DNA from: Microbacterium sp. SORGH_AS_1204
GTDB taxonomy: Bacteria; Actinomycetota; Actinomycetes; Actinomycetales; Microbacteriaceae
Reading direction: 5' to 3'
NCBI RefSeq assembly: GCF_030818935.1
Contig: NZ_JAUTBD010000001.1
Span: forward strand, 620,001 to 684,000
Length of the DNA stretch: 64,000 bases
A program made the translations under genes and the position numbers. Of the stretch, positions 15,406-23,791 are shown in pieces. The stretch's first letter is position 1, and each line of letters opens with the position of its first letter. The notes under the pieces are model-generated. The model worked only from the letters and a program-made list of their open reading frames with translations. It was not told the DNA's origin and did no database searches.

Positions 15406-16851
15406 ATGACTCGACCCGCTGCCTCGTCCGTCGACGGAGTTCCCGCCCCACGCACTCTTCGACGGGCGATGGATGCCAGACACCTCGTCATGATCGCGCT
15501 CGGCGGTGTGATCGGGTCGGGTCTGTTCCTCAGCTCGGGCTACACCATCCACCAAGCCGGGCCCCTGGGCGCGGTGCTCGCCTACCTGCTCGGCGCGTTC
15601 GTCGTTTGGCTGGTCATGGTGTGCCTCGGCGAGCTCGCCGTCGTCTACCCCGTCTCGGGCTCGATCCACATCTACGCCGCCCGCACGATGGGGCCCGCGA
15701 CCGGCTTCGCGACGGCCTGGCTGTACTGGCTGTGCTGGGTGGTGGCGCTCGGGTCGGAGTTCACGGCATCCGGAATCCTCATGCAGAGGTGGTTCCCGGA
15801 CGTCGAGGTGTGGGTGTGGTGCATCGTCTTCGCGGGCGTGCTGTTCACCCTGAACGCGATCTCCGCTCGCGTGTTCGGCGAGACGGAGTTCTGGTTCGCC
15901 CTCATCAAGGTCGTCGCGATCGTCGCTCTCATCGTGCTGGGGACGATGGCGATCTTCGGCCTCACGCCGCTGTCGCCCGAGCCGCACCAGGCGGTGGGGC
16001 TGAGCAACTTCGCCACGCCGGAGGGGCTCCTCCCGGCCGGTCTCGGGGGCGTGCTCATCACGTCGCTGGCGGTGTTCTACGCCTTCAGCGGCGCCGAACT
16101 CGTGGGTGTCGCGGCGGGCGAGACGAAGGACCCGAGCCGGAACATCCCCCGTGCCCTGCGCTCGACGGTGCTGCGGTTGCTGATCCTGTTCGTCGGGTCG
16201 ATCATCGTGATCGCCGCCCTCCTGCCGTACGAGCAGGCGGGGCTCAGCTCCAGCCCGTTCGTCGACGTCTTCGAGTACGTGGGCGTGCCGTACGCCGCCG
16301 ACGTCATGAACTTCGTCGTCATCACCGCCCTTCTCTCGGTGGGCAACAGCGGCCTGTACTCGTGCGCGCGCATGCTCTTCTCGCTGGCCGAGGAGGGGTA
16401 CGCGCCCCGCGCCTTCACGAAGCTGACCCGCCGCGGCATCCCGATGCTCGCCCTGCTGGTCAGCCTCGCCGTCGGCCTCGTCTCGCTCGTCACGAGCGTC
16501 GTCGCCGCTGAGACGGTCTACATCGTGCTCGTCTCGATCGCCGGGTTCGCGGCCGTCGCCGTCTGGATGGCCATCGTCGCGGCCCAGTTCTTCCACCGGC
16601 GGCAGTTCCTGCGCAACGGCGGCGACCTGTCCACCCTCGCCTTCCGCACGCCGTTCTACCCGCTCGTGCCGATTCTGGCGTTCGTGCTGCTGACCGCGTC
16701 GATCGTCGCCATCGCGTTCGACCCGAACCAGGCGCCGGCGCTGTATTTCGGCATCCCGTTCGTGGGTCTCTGCTATCTCGTGTTCTGGGTGCTCTACGGG
16801 CGCAAGGGCATCACCCCCGCACGCCGCGACGAGGAGGCGCCCGTCGGCTGA
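15406..16851 (+). CDS. Amino-acid permease (APC superfamily)
   Basis: 481 residues with about 12 membrane segments. The first helix has the AAT-family signature HLVMIALGGVIGSGLFLSSG, and helix six region shows FYAFSGAELVGVAAGET. This is the aromatic/lysine/GABA permease group; the specific substrate is not readable. The start is uncertain. An in-frame ATG at 15301 would add 35 hydrophilic residues, and neither start has a strong ribosome site. The stop lies inside a 14-bp palindrome (GGCTGACGTCAGCC, 16846-16859). Confidence 0.88.
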   Translation: MTRPAASSVDGVPAPRTLRRAMDARHLVMIALGGVIGSGLFLSSGYTIHQAGPLGAVLAYLLGAFVVWLVMVCLGELAVVYPVSGSIHIYAARTMGPATGFATAWLYWLCWVVALGSEFTASGILMQRWFPDVEVWVWCIVFAGVLFTLNAISARVFGETEFWFALIKVVAIVALIVLGTMAIFGLTPLSPEPHQAVGLSNFATPEGLLPAGLGGVLITSLAVFYAFSGAELVGVAAGETKDPSRNIPRALRSTVLRLLILFVGSIIVIAALLPYEQAGLSSSPFVDVFEYVGVPYAADVMNFVVITALLSVGNSGLYSCARMLFSLAEEGYAPRAFTKLTRRGIPMLALLVSLAVGLVSLVTSVVAAETVYIVLVSIAGFAAVAVWMAIVAAQFFHRRQFLRNGGDLSTLAFRTPFYPLVPILAFVLLTASIVAIAFDPNQAPALYFGIPFVGLCYLVFWVLYGRKGITPARRDEEAPVG

Positions 16852-17037
16852 CGTCAGCCTCACTGTGCTCATGCACTCCAGTGGACGCTGCGCGCAGACT
16901 GATGCGCCTGCAAACGCAATCGTCGCCTTCGCGCTGCGGTCGGGTCACCATGATCCGCCAGGATGACCGACGGGGGAGCGCCATCGGGGCGCACGCATAC
17001 GTCGGCCACGAGGACGCGGCCGAAGTGGGGGGAAACT

Positions 17038-17679
17038 ATGGGGCACGTCAATCTGCCCGCGGCCGGATGGTACGCGGCACCGCACGCTCATGGTGAGCAG
17101 CGGTACTGGGATGGTGCAGCGTGGATCGAGCCGCAACAGACGGCGCAGTCGGTCTCGTTCATGATGCGAGCCATGAAGCGCCGGACCGGCGCGATCATGG
17201 CCGGTTCGGCTCTCGCGCTCGGTCTCCTCGTGGGCGGCGCATCGGCAGGTGCGGGAACGCAGGCCGAGCTGAACGCGCTCAAGGCCCATACGTCAGTGCT
17301 GGAGGCAGATATCGCGGCCGCGCAGGACCAGGTCGATGTATCGGCAGCCGATCTCGCATCGGCGACCGCCTCGAACGACGCGATGCTGAAGGAGCGCGAT
17401 TCCGCGACGGCGCGGGTCACGGAACTCGAGGCGGCGGCGACGGCGGCTCGTACTGAGCTCGACGCCCGGGCCGCGACGATCGCAGACCTGCAGGGTAAGG
17501 TCGCCGCGCAGAGCGGAACGACGCCTGCGGCTGAGGCCGAGGCGCCGAAGTCGCCGACATCGGTCTCCTACAAGAACTGCACGGCTGCCCGCGAGGCGGG
17601 GGCGGCTCCCGTCCGCCGAGGTGACCCGGGTTACGGCTCCCATCTCGACCGCGACGGCGACGGAGTCGGCTGCGAGTAA
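17038..17679 (+). CDS. DUF2510 / coiled-coil / Excalibur surface protein
   Basis: 213 residues from an ATG with GGGGGGAA ahead. Order: DUF2510 at residues about 8-32 (AGWYAAPHAHGEQRYWDGAAW), one membrane helix at about 52-72 (IMAGSALALGLLVGGAS), an Ala/Asp-rich coiled coil to about 160, and a C-terminal Excalibur Ca2+-binding domain with YKNCTAAREAG and the EF-loop HLDRDGDGVGCE. The pair of Cys bracketing the loop is present. Likely an extracytoplasmic envelope protein in an N-in orientation. Function unknown. Confidence 0.85.
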   Translation: MGHVNLPAAGWYAAPHAHGEQRYWDGAAWIEPQQTAQSVSFMMRAMKRRTGAIMAGSALALGLLVGGASAGAGTQAELNALKAHTSVLEADIAAAQDQVDVSAADLASATASNDAMLKERDSATARVTELEAAATAARTELDARAATIADLQGKVAAQSGTTPAAEAEAPKSPTSVSYKNCTAAREAGAAPVRRGDPGYGSHLDRDGDGVGCE

Positions 17680-17820
17680 GCCGGCTGTACGCCTGGGCGA
17701 ATCGCCGCCTCAGCACCGTCCGTGGCGGTGACTGCGGGCCGCGGCCGCGCCGCAGTACGGTCTCCACGGGCGACGCCGACCCATACCGGGTCGGATGATC
17801 GTCCCGCGTGAGAGGTCGCT

Positions 17821-19143
17821 ATGGGAACGACAGACACCCTCGTCGTGGGCGCGGGCGTGTCGGGCCTCGCCGCCGCCCGCCTCCTCACTCGCGCGGGGCA
17901 CCGTGTAGTGGTGCTGGAGGCGCGAAACCGCGTCGGCGGACGGGTCTTCACCGACCGCACCGGCGGGCACATCACCGACCGCGGCGCCTCGTGGATCCAC
18001 GGGATCACCGACAGCCCGGTCGCGGCGGCGGCACGGGCGTTCGGCATGCCGATGGTCGAGTTCACCGTCGGCGGATACCAGCCCGACAGTCGGCCGCTGG
18101 CCTACTTCGACGCGGAGGGGCGCCGGCTCGACGCGGCCGCGGTGGGCCAGTACGCCGACGACGTCCGCACGCTGAACCGCGCGCTGGTGGGGATCATCGC
18201 GGGCGCGCCGGCCGGCGCCACTTACGCCGATGTCGTCGCCCGGGCCCTGTCGATGCAGGACTGGGATGCCGAGCGGAAGGAGCGCGTGCGCGAGTACAAC
18301 GACCGCCGCGCCCAGGAGCAGTACGGCATCGGTATGGGCGGCCTCGGTGCCCACGGCCTCGACGACGACACGGTCGACGGCGACGAGGTGGTCTTCCCGC
18401 ACGGCTACGACGAGTTGGCGCAGCACCTCGCCGAGGGGCTGGACGTGCGTCTGGAGCATGTCGTGTCGACGGTGCGGTGGTCGGCCTCCGGCGTCGCGAT
18501 CGAGACCGACCGGGGCGTCTTCGCGGCGGGCGAGGCGGTCGTCACGGTCCCCGTCGGCGTGCTGCACGGTGACGACTTCGTGATCGAGCCCGAGCTGCCC
18601 GCGCCGCATCGACGTGCCCTCGGCCTCCTGCGCATGAATGCGTTCGAGAAGGTCGTTCTGCGCTTCGCGAAGCGGTTCTGGGATGCCGGGGTCTACGGCA
18701 TCCGTCAGCTCGGCGACGAAGGGGAGTGGTGGCACTCCTGGTACGACCTCGGGCGCCTGCACGACGAGCCGGCGCTGCTGACCTTCGCGGCCGGGCCCGC
18801 CGCCGTGGCCACCCGCACGTGGAGCGATGCCGAGATCGTGGCATCCACTCTCGCGCAGCTTCGCCGGCTCTACGGCGATGCGGTGCCCGAGCCCACCAGC
18901 GCGATCGTGACCCGCTGGCAGGACGACCCGTTCTCGCGCGGGTCGTACGCCTATATGCTGCCCGGCTCGGTCGGCGCCGACCACGACGTGCTCGCCGAAC
19001 CCGTAGGCGGCGTGCTGCACCTGGGAGGCGAGGCGACATGGGGCGACGACCCGGCGACGGTGCCCGGCGCGATGCTCTCGGGGCACCGCGCCGCGCAGAA
19101 CGTCCTGGGTCGTGAGATCCCGGTGAGCGACCTCTGGGCCTAA
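17821..19143 (+). CDS. Flavin-dependent amine oxidase
   Basis: 440 residues. N-terminal FAD dinucleotide-binding motif VVGAGVSGLAAARLL followed by VLEARNRVGGRVFTD. C-terminal FAD motif LHLGGEATWGDDPATVPGAMLSG, as in monoamine and polyamine oxidases. Oxidises a primary or secondary amine to an imine with H2O2 release; cytoplasmic since no signal peptide is seen. The conserved Lys that contacts FAD may be in FEKVVLRFAKRFW. The substrate is unknown. Confidence 0.9.
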   Translation: MGTTDTLVVGAGVSGLAAARLLTRAGHRVVVLEARNRVGGRVFTDRTGGHITDRGASWIHGITDSPVAAAARAFGMPMVEFTVGGYQPDSRPLAYFDAEGRRLDAAAVGQYADDVRTLNRALVGIIAGAPAGATYADVVARALSMQDWDAERKERVREYNDRRAQEQYGIGMGGLGAHGLDDDTVDGDEVVFPHGYDELAQHLAEGLDVRLEHVVSTVRWSASGVAIETDRGVFAAGEAVVTVPVGVLHGDDFVIEPELPAPHRRALGLLRMNAFEKVVLRFAKRFWDAGVYGIRQLGDEGEWWHSWYDLGRLHDEPALLTFAAGPAAVATRTWSDAEIVASTLAQLRRLYGDAVPEPTSAIVTRWQDDPFSRGSYAYMLPGSVGADHDVLAEPVGGVLHLGGEATWGDDPATVPGAMLSGHRAAQNVLGREIPVSDLWA

Positions 19144-19284
19144 GTCATCGGGGTCCGGGACCGTGTCAGCGAGGGGTTGACCGTTGACTTACGCCGTGTG
19201 TTCGCGGCGGCGCGCTCGAAGCGGGCAGTCGGCGCGAGTCATGACGAGCGAGCGCACCTCGGCGAAGACGGATGCCGGGAGGCG

Positions 19285-20145
19285 TCACCGCGGCTCGGGG
19301 CCCGTCGCCACGGGCAGGTCGGGGTGGTTCGACCACTGGCTCCACGACCCGGGGAACACCCGCGGCTCGAAGCCGGCGAGGGTGAGAGCCACCGCCTGAT
19401 GAGCCGCGGTGACGCCCGAACCGCAGTACACGCCGACCTGTGCTCCGTCTTCGGCCCCGAGCATCCGGAACCGCGACCGCAGCTCGTCGGGCGCACGGAA
19501 CCGTCCGGCGCTGTCGACGTTGTCGGTCGTCGGGGCGCTGACCGCGCCCGGAACGTGCCCCGCGCGCGGGTCGATGGGTTCGGCCTCGCCGCGATAGCGC
19601 TCGCCGGCGCGGGCGTCGAGCAGCAGCGCTGCGTCGGCGAACGCGCTCACGGCGTCGAGCTCGAGCACCGGCAGCGACCCATAGGCGAGGGTGACGTTCC
19701 CCGGCGCGGGAGTCTCGGCATCCCCCGTCTCGAGCTCGTACCCCCCGTCGGTCCAGGCCCGTAGTGATCCGTCGAGCAGGCGCACGTCGGCGATACCGGC
19801 GTGACGCAAAAGCCACCAGGCGCGTGCGCTCGACATGTTCTTCAGGTCGTCGTAGACCACCACGGTGTCGCCCGCGTCGACGCCCCAGCGCCGCGCGGCG
19901 GCCTGCAGCGTCTCGATGGAGGGGACCGGATGCCGCCCGTCGGTCGGTGCGCCGTGCGCGGCGAGGTCGTGGTCGAGGTCGACGTACTGCGCGCCGGGGA
20001 TGTGACCGGCGAGGTACTCGGGCCGCCCGTCGGGGCGATCGAGGCGCCAGCGCACGTCGAGCACGCGCACCGGGCCTCCGTCGGGGAAGGCCCCCGCGTC
20101 GAGGGCGGCGTGCAGCGCGGGTGCGGTCGTGAGGATCGAGGCCAT
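19285..20145 (-). CDS. Thiosulfate/3-mercaptopyruvate sulfurtransferase
   Basis: 286 residues, two rhodanese domains. The N-terminal domain lacks the cysteine (active loop region YDDLKNMSSAR). The C-terminal domain carries the catalytic Cys241 in VYCGSGVTAAH. CGSG with a small loop fits the mercaptopyruvate branch (CGSGVTA), although thiosulfate use is possible. GAGHIPGA-type repeats (AGHIPGAQYVDLD, AGHVPGAVSAPT) are clear. Monocistronic. Confidence 0.92.
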   Translation of the reverse strand: MASILTTAPALHAALDAGAFPDGGPVRVLDVRWRLDRPDGRPEYLAGHIPGAQYVDLDHDLAAHGAPTDGRHPVPSIETLQAAARRWGVDAGDTVVVYDDLKNMSSARAWWLLRHAGIADVRLLDGSLRAWTDGGYELETGDAETPAPGNVTLAYGSLPVLELDAVSAFADAALLLDARAGERYRGEAEPIDPRAGHVPGAVSAPTTDNVDSAGRFRAPDELRSRFRMLGAEDGAQVGVYCGSGVTAAHQAVALTLAGFEPRVFPGSWSQWSNHPDLPVATGPEPR

Positions 20146-20305
20146 GTGCCCAGTCTGGCCCTCCGTCGCGGCTGGCGGCGTCGCGTGTCTCGCCGTCGGC
20201 CATGCGCGCTGGCGCCCGGTCGTGCCGCGACGCGATCGGCGCGGTCTCGGTGGCCTTGCGCAGCCCGTGGGCGCGGTCGTCACGGCACGGCTCTGGGGGA
20301 GTCGG

Positions 20306-20596
20306 TCAGCGGTCGGGGTTGCTCGCCGCCCCGTCGAGCCAGAGCGTGTCGCTCTGGTCGCCGTGCGCACCGGCCTTGCCGACGTGCGCGTCGCTGATCT
20401 TCGGCCCTTTCGTGATCACGTGCACGAGCGCCATGCCGTGACCACGACCGAGGTCGTAATCGGTCTTCAGCCACTCGAGGATGGGCGTGGCCTTCGTGCT
20501 CGGGCCGAAGCCGCGTTCCTCGGCGAGGGCGAGGAACTGGCGCGGGGTCAGCCCCGTCTTGATTTCGATGTTGTCGAGGTATGACTGGAAGGACAT
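20306..20596 (-). CDS. DUF4287 domain protein
   Basis: 96 residues. MSFQSYLDNIEIKTGLTPRQF at the start and ATPILEWLKTDYDLGRGHGMAL in the middle are diagnostic of DUF4287, small proteins of unknown role often found with YdhG/DUF5655 transport-like domains. Preceded by a PafBC-type promoter with TAGCCT seven bases... before the start region, so it is a candidate DNA-damage-induced gene. Confidence 0.88.
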   Translation of the reverse strand: MSFQSYLDNIEIKTGLTPRQFLALAEERGFGPSTKATPILEWLKTDYDLGRGHGMALVHVITKGPKISDAHVGKAGAHGDQSDTLWLDGAASNPDR

Positions 20597-20602
20597 GACC
20601 GG

Positions 20603-20625
20603 AGGCTAGCGCGCCCCTCCGACAT
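20603..20625 (-). promoter_or_regulatory. PafBC-type promoter of the DUF4287 gene
   Basis: On the minus strand ATGTCGGAG (20617-20625), eight bases, then TAGCCT (20603-20608), six bases before the ATG at 20596. Confidence 0.65.
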
Positions 20626-20696
20626 CGGTCGCTGTTCCCTGCTCGGCGCCGCTGGCACGATCGGTCCACAGCGGCGACGAGTGCACCGGGGCGGCG

Positions 20697-20719
20697 ATGT
20701 CGGAGTGCCGGGATACGGT
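20697..20719 (+). promoter_or_regulatory. PafBC-type promoter of the double-GNAT gene
   Basis: ATGTCGGAG (20697-20705), eight bases, then TACGGT (20714-20719), six bases before the ATG at 20726. It lies back to back with the DUF4287 promoter, so both genes could answer to the same activator. Confidence 0.65.
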
Positions 20720-20725
20720 CGGACG

Positions 20726-21715
20726 ATGGCCGTCACACTGCACCGGGCGCCCGTCGCCGAGATCGACCCTCTCACCCTCTATCGCATCCTCTGGCTGCGG
20801 GTCACGGTCTTCGTCGTCGAGCAGCAAGCCGCGTACCCCGAGATCGACGGCCGCGACATCGAGCCCGGCGCCGAGCTCCTGTGGGCGAGCGAGGGCGACA
20901 CCGTGCTGGCCACCCTGCGCGTCCTGAGAGAGCCGGGCAACACGCGCATCGGCCGCGTCGCCACCGCCCCCGACGCGCGAGGCCGCGGCATCGCCGCCGA
21001 TCTGATGCGCGAGGCGATCCAAGTGCTGGATGCCGAGGCCCCCGGCATCCCGATCCTGCTCGACGCCCAGGCGCACCTCGCGAGCTGGTACGGGCGATTC
21101 GGGTTCGTGGTGTCGGGCGAGCCCTTCGCCGAGGACGGTATCCCGCACCTGCCGATGCGTCGCACGCGCCTGAGCACCGCGCGCCTCGTGTTGCGGGAGT
21201 GGACCCGCGACGACCGAGACCGCGCGTTCCTCTTCGACATGTACCGCCGGCCTGAGGTGCGTCGTTGGCTGGGCGACGGGCGCGTGATGACGGACGAGGC
21301 CGAGGTCGATGCGCTGCTGGATCGCTGGACCGGTCTGGCGGACGGCATCCTGGGAGTGCGGGCCGTCGAAACGGCCGACGGTGCGCCCCTCGGTTCGGTG
21401 CTGCTCAAGCGCATCCCGTGGTCGGCGAGCGTGTGTGACGGGCACCCCGACGACATCGAAATCGGCTGGCACTTCCACCCCGATGCCTGGGGCTCAGGCT
21501 ACGCCACCGAGGCCGCGGCGGCCGTGCTCGCGCTCGCCCGGAAGCACGGCATCCATCGCATCGTCGCCGTCACGAACCCGGCGAACGCCGTGTCGGGGGC
21601 GGTCGCCGAGCGCATCGGGCTGCGCGCCGTAGGCGAGACGGGTGCGTACTACGACACGACGTGCGCGCTGTACGTGTCAGCCGACGGGGGTGGAGTCCCG
21701 GCTGTGCACGGCTGA
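20726..21715 (+). CDS. Two-domain GNAT acetyltransferase (ElaA-like + RimJ-like)
   Basis: 329 residues holding two acetyltransferase units. Residues about 1-150 are ElaA-like: LYRILWLRVTVFVVEQQ, then IGRVATAPDARGRGIAADLM (acetyl-CoA loop). Residues about 155-325 are RimJ/RimL-like: TARLVLREWTRDDRD, then EIGWHFHPDAWGSGYATEAA (acetyl-CoA loop) and NPANAVSGAVAERIGL. The fusion suggests two acceptor sites on one chain; the substrates are unknown. Confidence 0.88.
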   Translation: MAVTLHRAPVAEIDPLTLYRILWLRVTVFVVEQQAAYPEIDGRDIEPGAELLWASEGDTVLATLRVLREPGNTRIGRVATAPDARGRGIAADLMREAIQVLDAEAPGIPILLDAQAHLASWYGRFGFVVSGEPFAEDGIPHLPMRRTRLSTARLVLREWTRDDRDRAFLFDMYRRPEVRRWLGDGRVMTDEAEVDALLDRWTGLADGILGVRAVETADGAPLGSVLLKRIPWSASVCDGHPDDIEIGWHFHPDAWGSGYATEAAAAVLALARKHGIHRIVAVTNPANAVSGAVAERIGLRAVGETGAYYDTTCALYVSADGGGVPAVHG

Positions 21716-21778
21716 CCGATCGGTCGATCCCGACCTCGCGGCGCGCATGCCTTCCGCGGAGCGTGCAGGCCCGATGCG

Positions 21779-22177
21779 TCAACCCTGGTCGGCCGGCTGA
21801 CGCGAGTCCCAGTCGGCACGGCTCGCGGTGATCGTCGCCCTGTGCTCCTCGGCCCAGTCGGCGAGTGCGCGCAACGGCACCGTCAGTGACTGGCCTGTCG
21901 CTGTGAGTGCGTACTCGACGCGTGGCGGCCGCATGTCGATGACCGTTCGCGTGATGAGCCCGTCGCGCTCCAAGCGTTGGAGGGTGAGCGTGAGCATTCG
22001 CTGCGAGATGCCCTCGATGTCTCGTTGAAGGGCGCGGAATCGGTACGGCTGTCGAGCGAGGGCCGCCACGACCAGGATCGACCATTTGTCCCCGACCCGC
22101 TCCAGGATGTCCTTGAGTGAGCACCTTTCGGCGGCGAATCGCGGCGCCGCGGTTACGGCGGTGTACCCATCGGTCAT
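21779..22177 (-). CDS. HxlR-family transcriptional regulator
   Basis: 132 residues. Typical HxlR features: CSLKDILERVGDKWSILVV near the N-terminus with the redox-type Cys, LQRDIEGISQRMLTLTLQRLERDGLI as recognition helix, and wing RPPRVEYALTATGQSL. The ATG at 22177 has GAAGG seven bases ahead; the ATG at 22198 has no ribosome site. It is divergent from the NADP-binding oxidoreductase gene and probably represses it in response to an electrophile or oxidant. Confidence 0.9.
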   Translation of the reverse strand: MTDGYTAVTAAPRFAAERCSLKDILERVGDKWSILVVAALARQPYRFRALQRDIEGISQRMLTLTLQRLERDGLITRTVIDMRPPRVEYALTATGQSLTVPLRALADWAEEHRATITASRADWDSRQPADQG

Positions 22178-22206
22178 GAGAGTGCCTTCTGTCGTCATGG
22201 ACTCGT

Positions 22207-22241
22207 GGTTACTACTCTGACGCTGGTTATTTCTAGTAACC
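22207..22241. promoter_or_regulatory. Candidate HxlR operator
   Basis: Perfect 8-bp inverted repeat GGTTACTA (22207-22214) and TAGTAACC (22234-22241), with an inner partial repeat GGTTA (22225-22229). TACT/AGTA half-sites are usual for HxlR-family operators. It lies between the two divergent starts. Confidence 0.6.
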
Positions 22242-22256
22242 GCGAGAGGACGCAAC

Positions 22257-22856
22257 ATGAGAATCGGCATTCTGGGCACGGGGCGGATGGGGCAGGCGCT
22301 GGCCGAACTGCTCCGCGGTGCCGGTCACGACCTCGTGCTCGGATCGCGCACGCCGGGTGAGGCGTCGTTCCCCACCGTCACGCTGGGGGAGGCGCTCACC
22401 CACGGGGAGGTCGTCCTCATCGCCTTGCCGCACGCCGCGATCGAATCGAACATCGCCCTGCTTTCGACGATCGCGCCGGGGACCGTCGTGATCGATCTCG
22501 CGAACGCGGTGCTGGTCGAAAACGGTCGGATCCGCTCAGCCCTGGAGCAACCGCACGGACGGTGGCTGGCTGACCTCCTCGCGCATGCAAGAGTGGCCCG
22601 CGCCTTCACGCATATCCACGACGAATTGCTCGTCAGTCGAGCGATGCGCCAGCCCCACACGTGGGCGATCGCGGTGGCTGCCGACGATGTCGAGGTCCTG
22701 ACCATCGCCGAGACGCTGGTCCGGGACGCAGGGTACGTGCCCGTGCCGATCGGCGATCTCAATCGCTCGTCGGTTCTCGACCCGGGAGGTCCGCTGTTTC
22801 CCAACATGTACCTGCCCGGGGACATGCGGGATCTGCTTCGCCGCCACGGCGCGTGA
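22257..22856 (+). CDS. NADP-binding oxidoreductase (F420-dependent NADP reductase fold)
   Basis: 199 residues. Rossmann motif GILGTGRMGQALAELLRGAGH with GSRTP binding the NADP phosphate; then VVLIALPHAAIES and a C-terminal region with GDLNRSSVLDPGGPLFPN. Similar to NAD(P)-binding domain proteins such as YpmP/FNO. The ribosome site GAGAGGACG is good. The HxlR regulator next door suggests use in detoxification or redox stress. It is shorter than typical F420:NADP reductases and may not use F420. Confidence 0.82.
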   Translation: MRIGILGTGRMGQALAELLRGAGHDLVLGSRTPGEASFPTVTLGEALTHGEVVLIALPHAAIESNIALLSTIAPGTVVIDLANAVLVENGRIRSALEQPHGRWLADLLAHARVARAFTHIHDELLVSRAMRQPHTWAIAVAADDVEVLTIAETLVRDAGYVPVPIGDLNRSSVLDPGGPLFPNMYLPGDMRDLLRRHGA

Positions 22857-22933
22857 GGTGGGCGTCGCACGGCAAAGCCCGTGTGGAGCTTCGGCCGGAG
22901 TGGCCCGCGTGGTGATCGCAGGCCCTGACGGCC

Positions 22934-23710
22934 CTAGTGCGGCGCGTGATACTCCGCGGTGCCGCGCTTCCAATACCCCTTCACGACCGTGGCGGCGGGA
23001 TCGCTCGTCCACCGGTCAAGCAGCAGGGCGCGCCCGGCTCGAACGATCGACTGCTCCGCGGCGACGAAGCCGAAGACGCACCCGTCCGGTCGTTCCTCCA
23101 CGTCGAGCGCATCGAGCCAGTCGGCGAGCTCCTCGCCGGCGGGGCGCTCGCCGCGGTGCAGCTGCACCACCTCGACGCCCGGGGGAGCGGCGACGGGCAG
23201 GTCGTGCGCCGCATCCGGAACTTCGATCGCGATCCGCCCGATCGCGTCGTCGTCCATCGCCGCGGCGAACCGGCGGATGGCCGGAACCGCGGTCTCATCT
23301 CCCGCCAGGAGCCACGCGTCGGGGCGCCCGACCAGCACCATCGATCCACGCGGACCGCCGACGCCGACGGGTGCACCCAGGGGAGCGGATGCCGCCCACT
23401 GGCTGCCGACACCGGCCCCGTGCAACGCGATGTCGATGTCGAGCCAGCCCGCTTCGGCATCCCAGCTCACCGGCGTGTACTCGCGGTTCGGGGCCTCGCG
23501 AAGGTCGTGACCGGGCTCCTTCGGGAAGAACACGCGGATGTGGTCGTCGGCGCCGGGGGAGTCGAAGCCCCGCAGCTCGTGGCCCTCGACGCGAAGGCGC
23601 ACGTACGACGGTGTGAGGAATGTCCGCGCGGCGAGGGTGGCCGAGCGGAAGACCAGGTCGTGGCGGCGGGGTTCGAGATATGCGCCGAGGCGCGGGTTCG
23701 ACAATGTCAC
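22934..23710 (-). CDS. Siderophore-interacting protein (FAD-binding ferric reductase)
   Basis: 258 residues of the ViuB/SIP family, which reduces ferric siderophores in the cytoplasm to release iron. FAD-binding REYTPVSWDAEAGWLDIDIALHG (RxYT motif), then GPRGSMVLVGRPDAWLLAGDETAVPAIRRF and a C-terminal NAD(P)H domain ending in VKGYWKRGTAEYH. Divergent from the iron ABC transporter with a DtxR box in between. A second member of this family closes the cluster (27899-28738). Confidence 0.93.
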   Translation of the reverse strand: MTLSNPRLGAYLEPRRHDLVFRSATLAARTFLTPSYVRLRVEGHELRGFDSPGADDHIRVFFPKEPGHDLREAPNREYTPVSWDAEAGWLDIDIALHGAGVGSQWAASAPLGAPVGVGGPRGSMVLVGRPDAWLLAGDETAVPAIRRFAAAMDDDAIGRIAIEVPDAAHDLPVAAPPGVEVVQLHRGERPAGEELADWLDALDVEERPDGCVFGFVAAEQSIVRAGRALLLDRWTSDPAATVVKGYWKRGTAEYHAPH

Positions 23711-23729
23711 GCAGGTAAGGCTAACCTCA
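23711..23729. promoter_or_regulatory. DtxR/IdeR iron box
   Basis: AGGTAAGGCTAACCT inside the 19-bp window 23711-23729 matches the DtxR/IdeR consensus TTAGGTTAGGCTAACCTAA at 15 of 19 positions. It starts one base upstream of the ATG of the minus-strand siderophore-interacting gene and lies ahead of the ABC operon, so iron-loaded DtxR would shut off both. Confidence 0.9.
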
Positions 23730-23791
23730 CAAACCGAGCGCCGTCATCCCCTGCGGCGGCTCGACTCACACACAGCACTGGAGAGATTCGC

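Noticed and set aside
16846..16859. GGCTGACGTCAGCC palindrome as a terminator
   Set aside because: It has no loop bases, so it cannot form a normal hairpin, and it overlaps the stop codon of the permease gene.
14308..16872. 854-residue open frame on the minus strand
   Set aside because: Arg/His/Glu/Asp-rich shadow of the HAD and permease genes on the plus strand; no motif, and the opposite strand has clear domain proteins.
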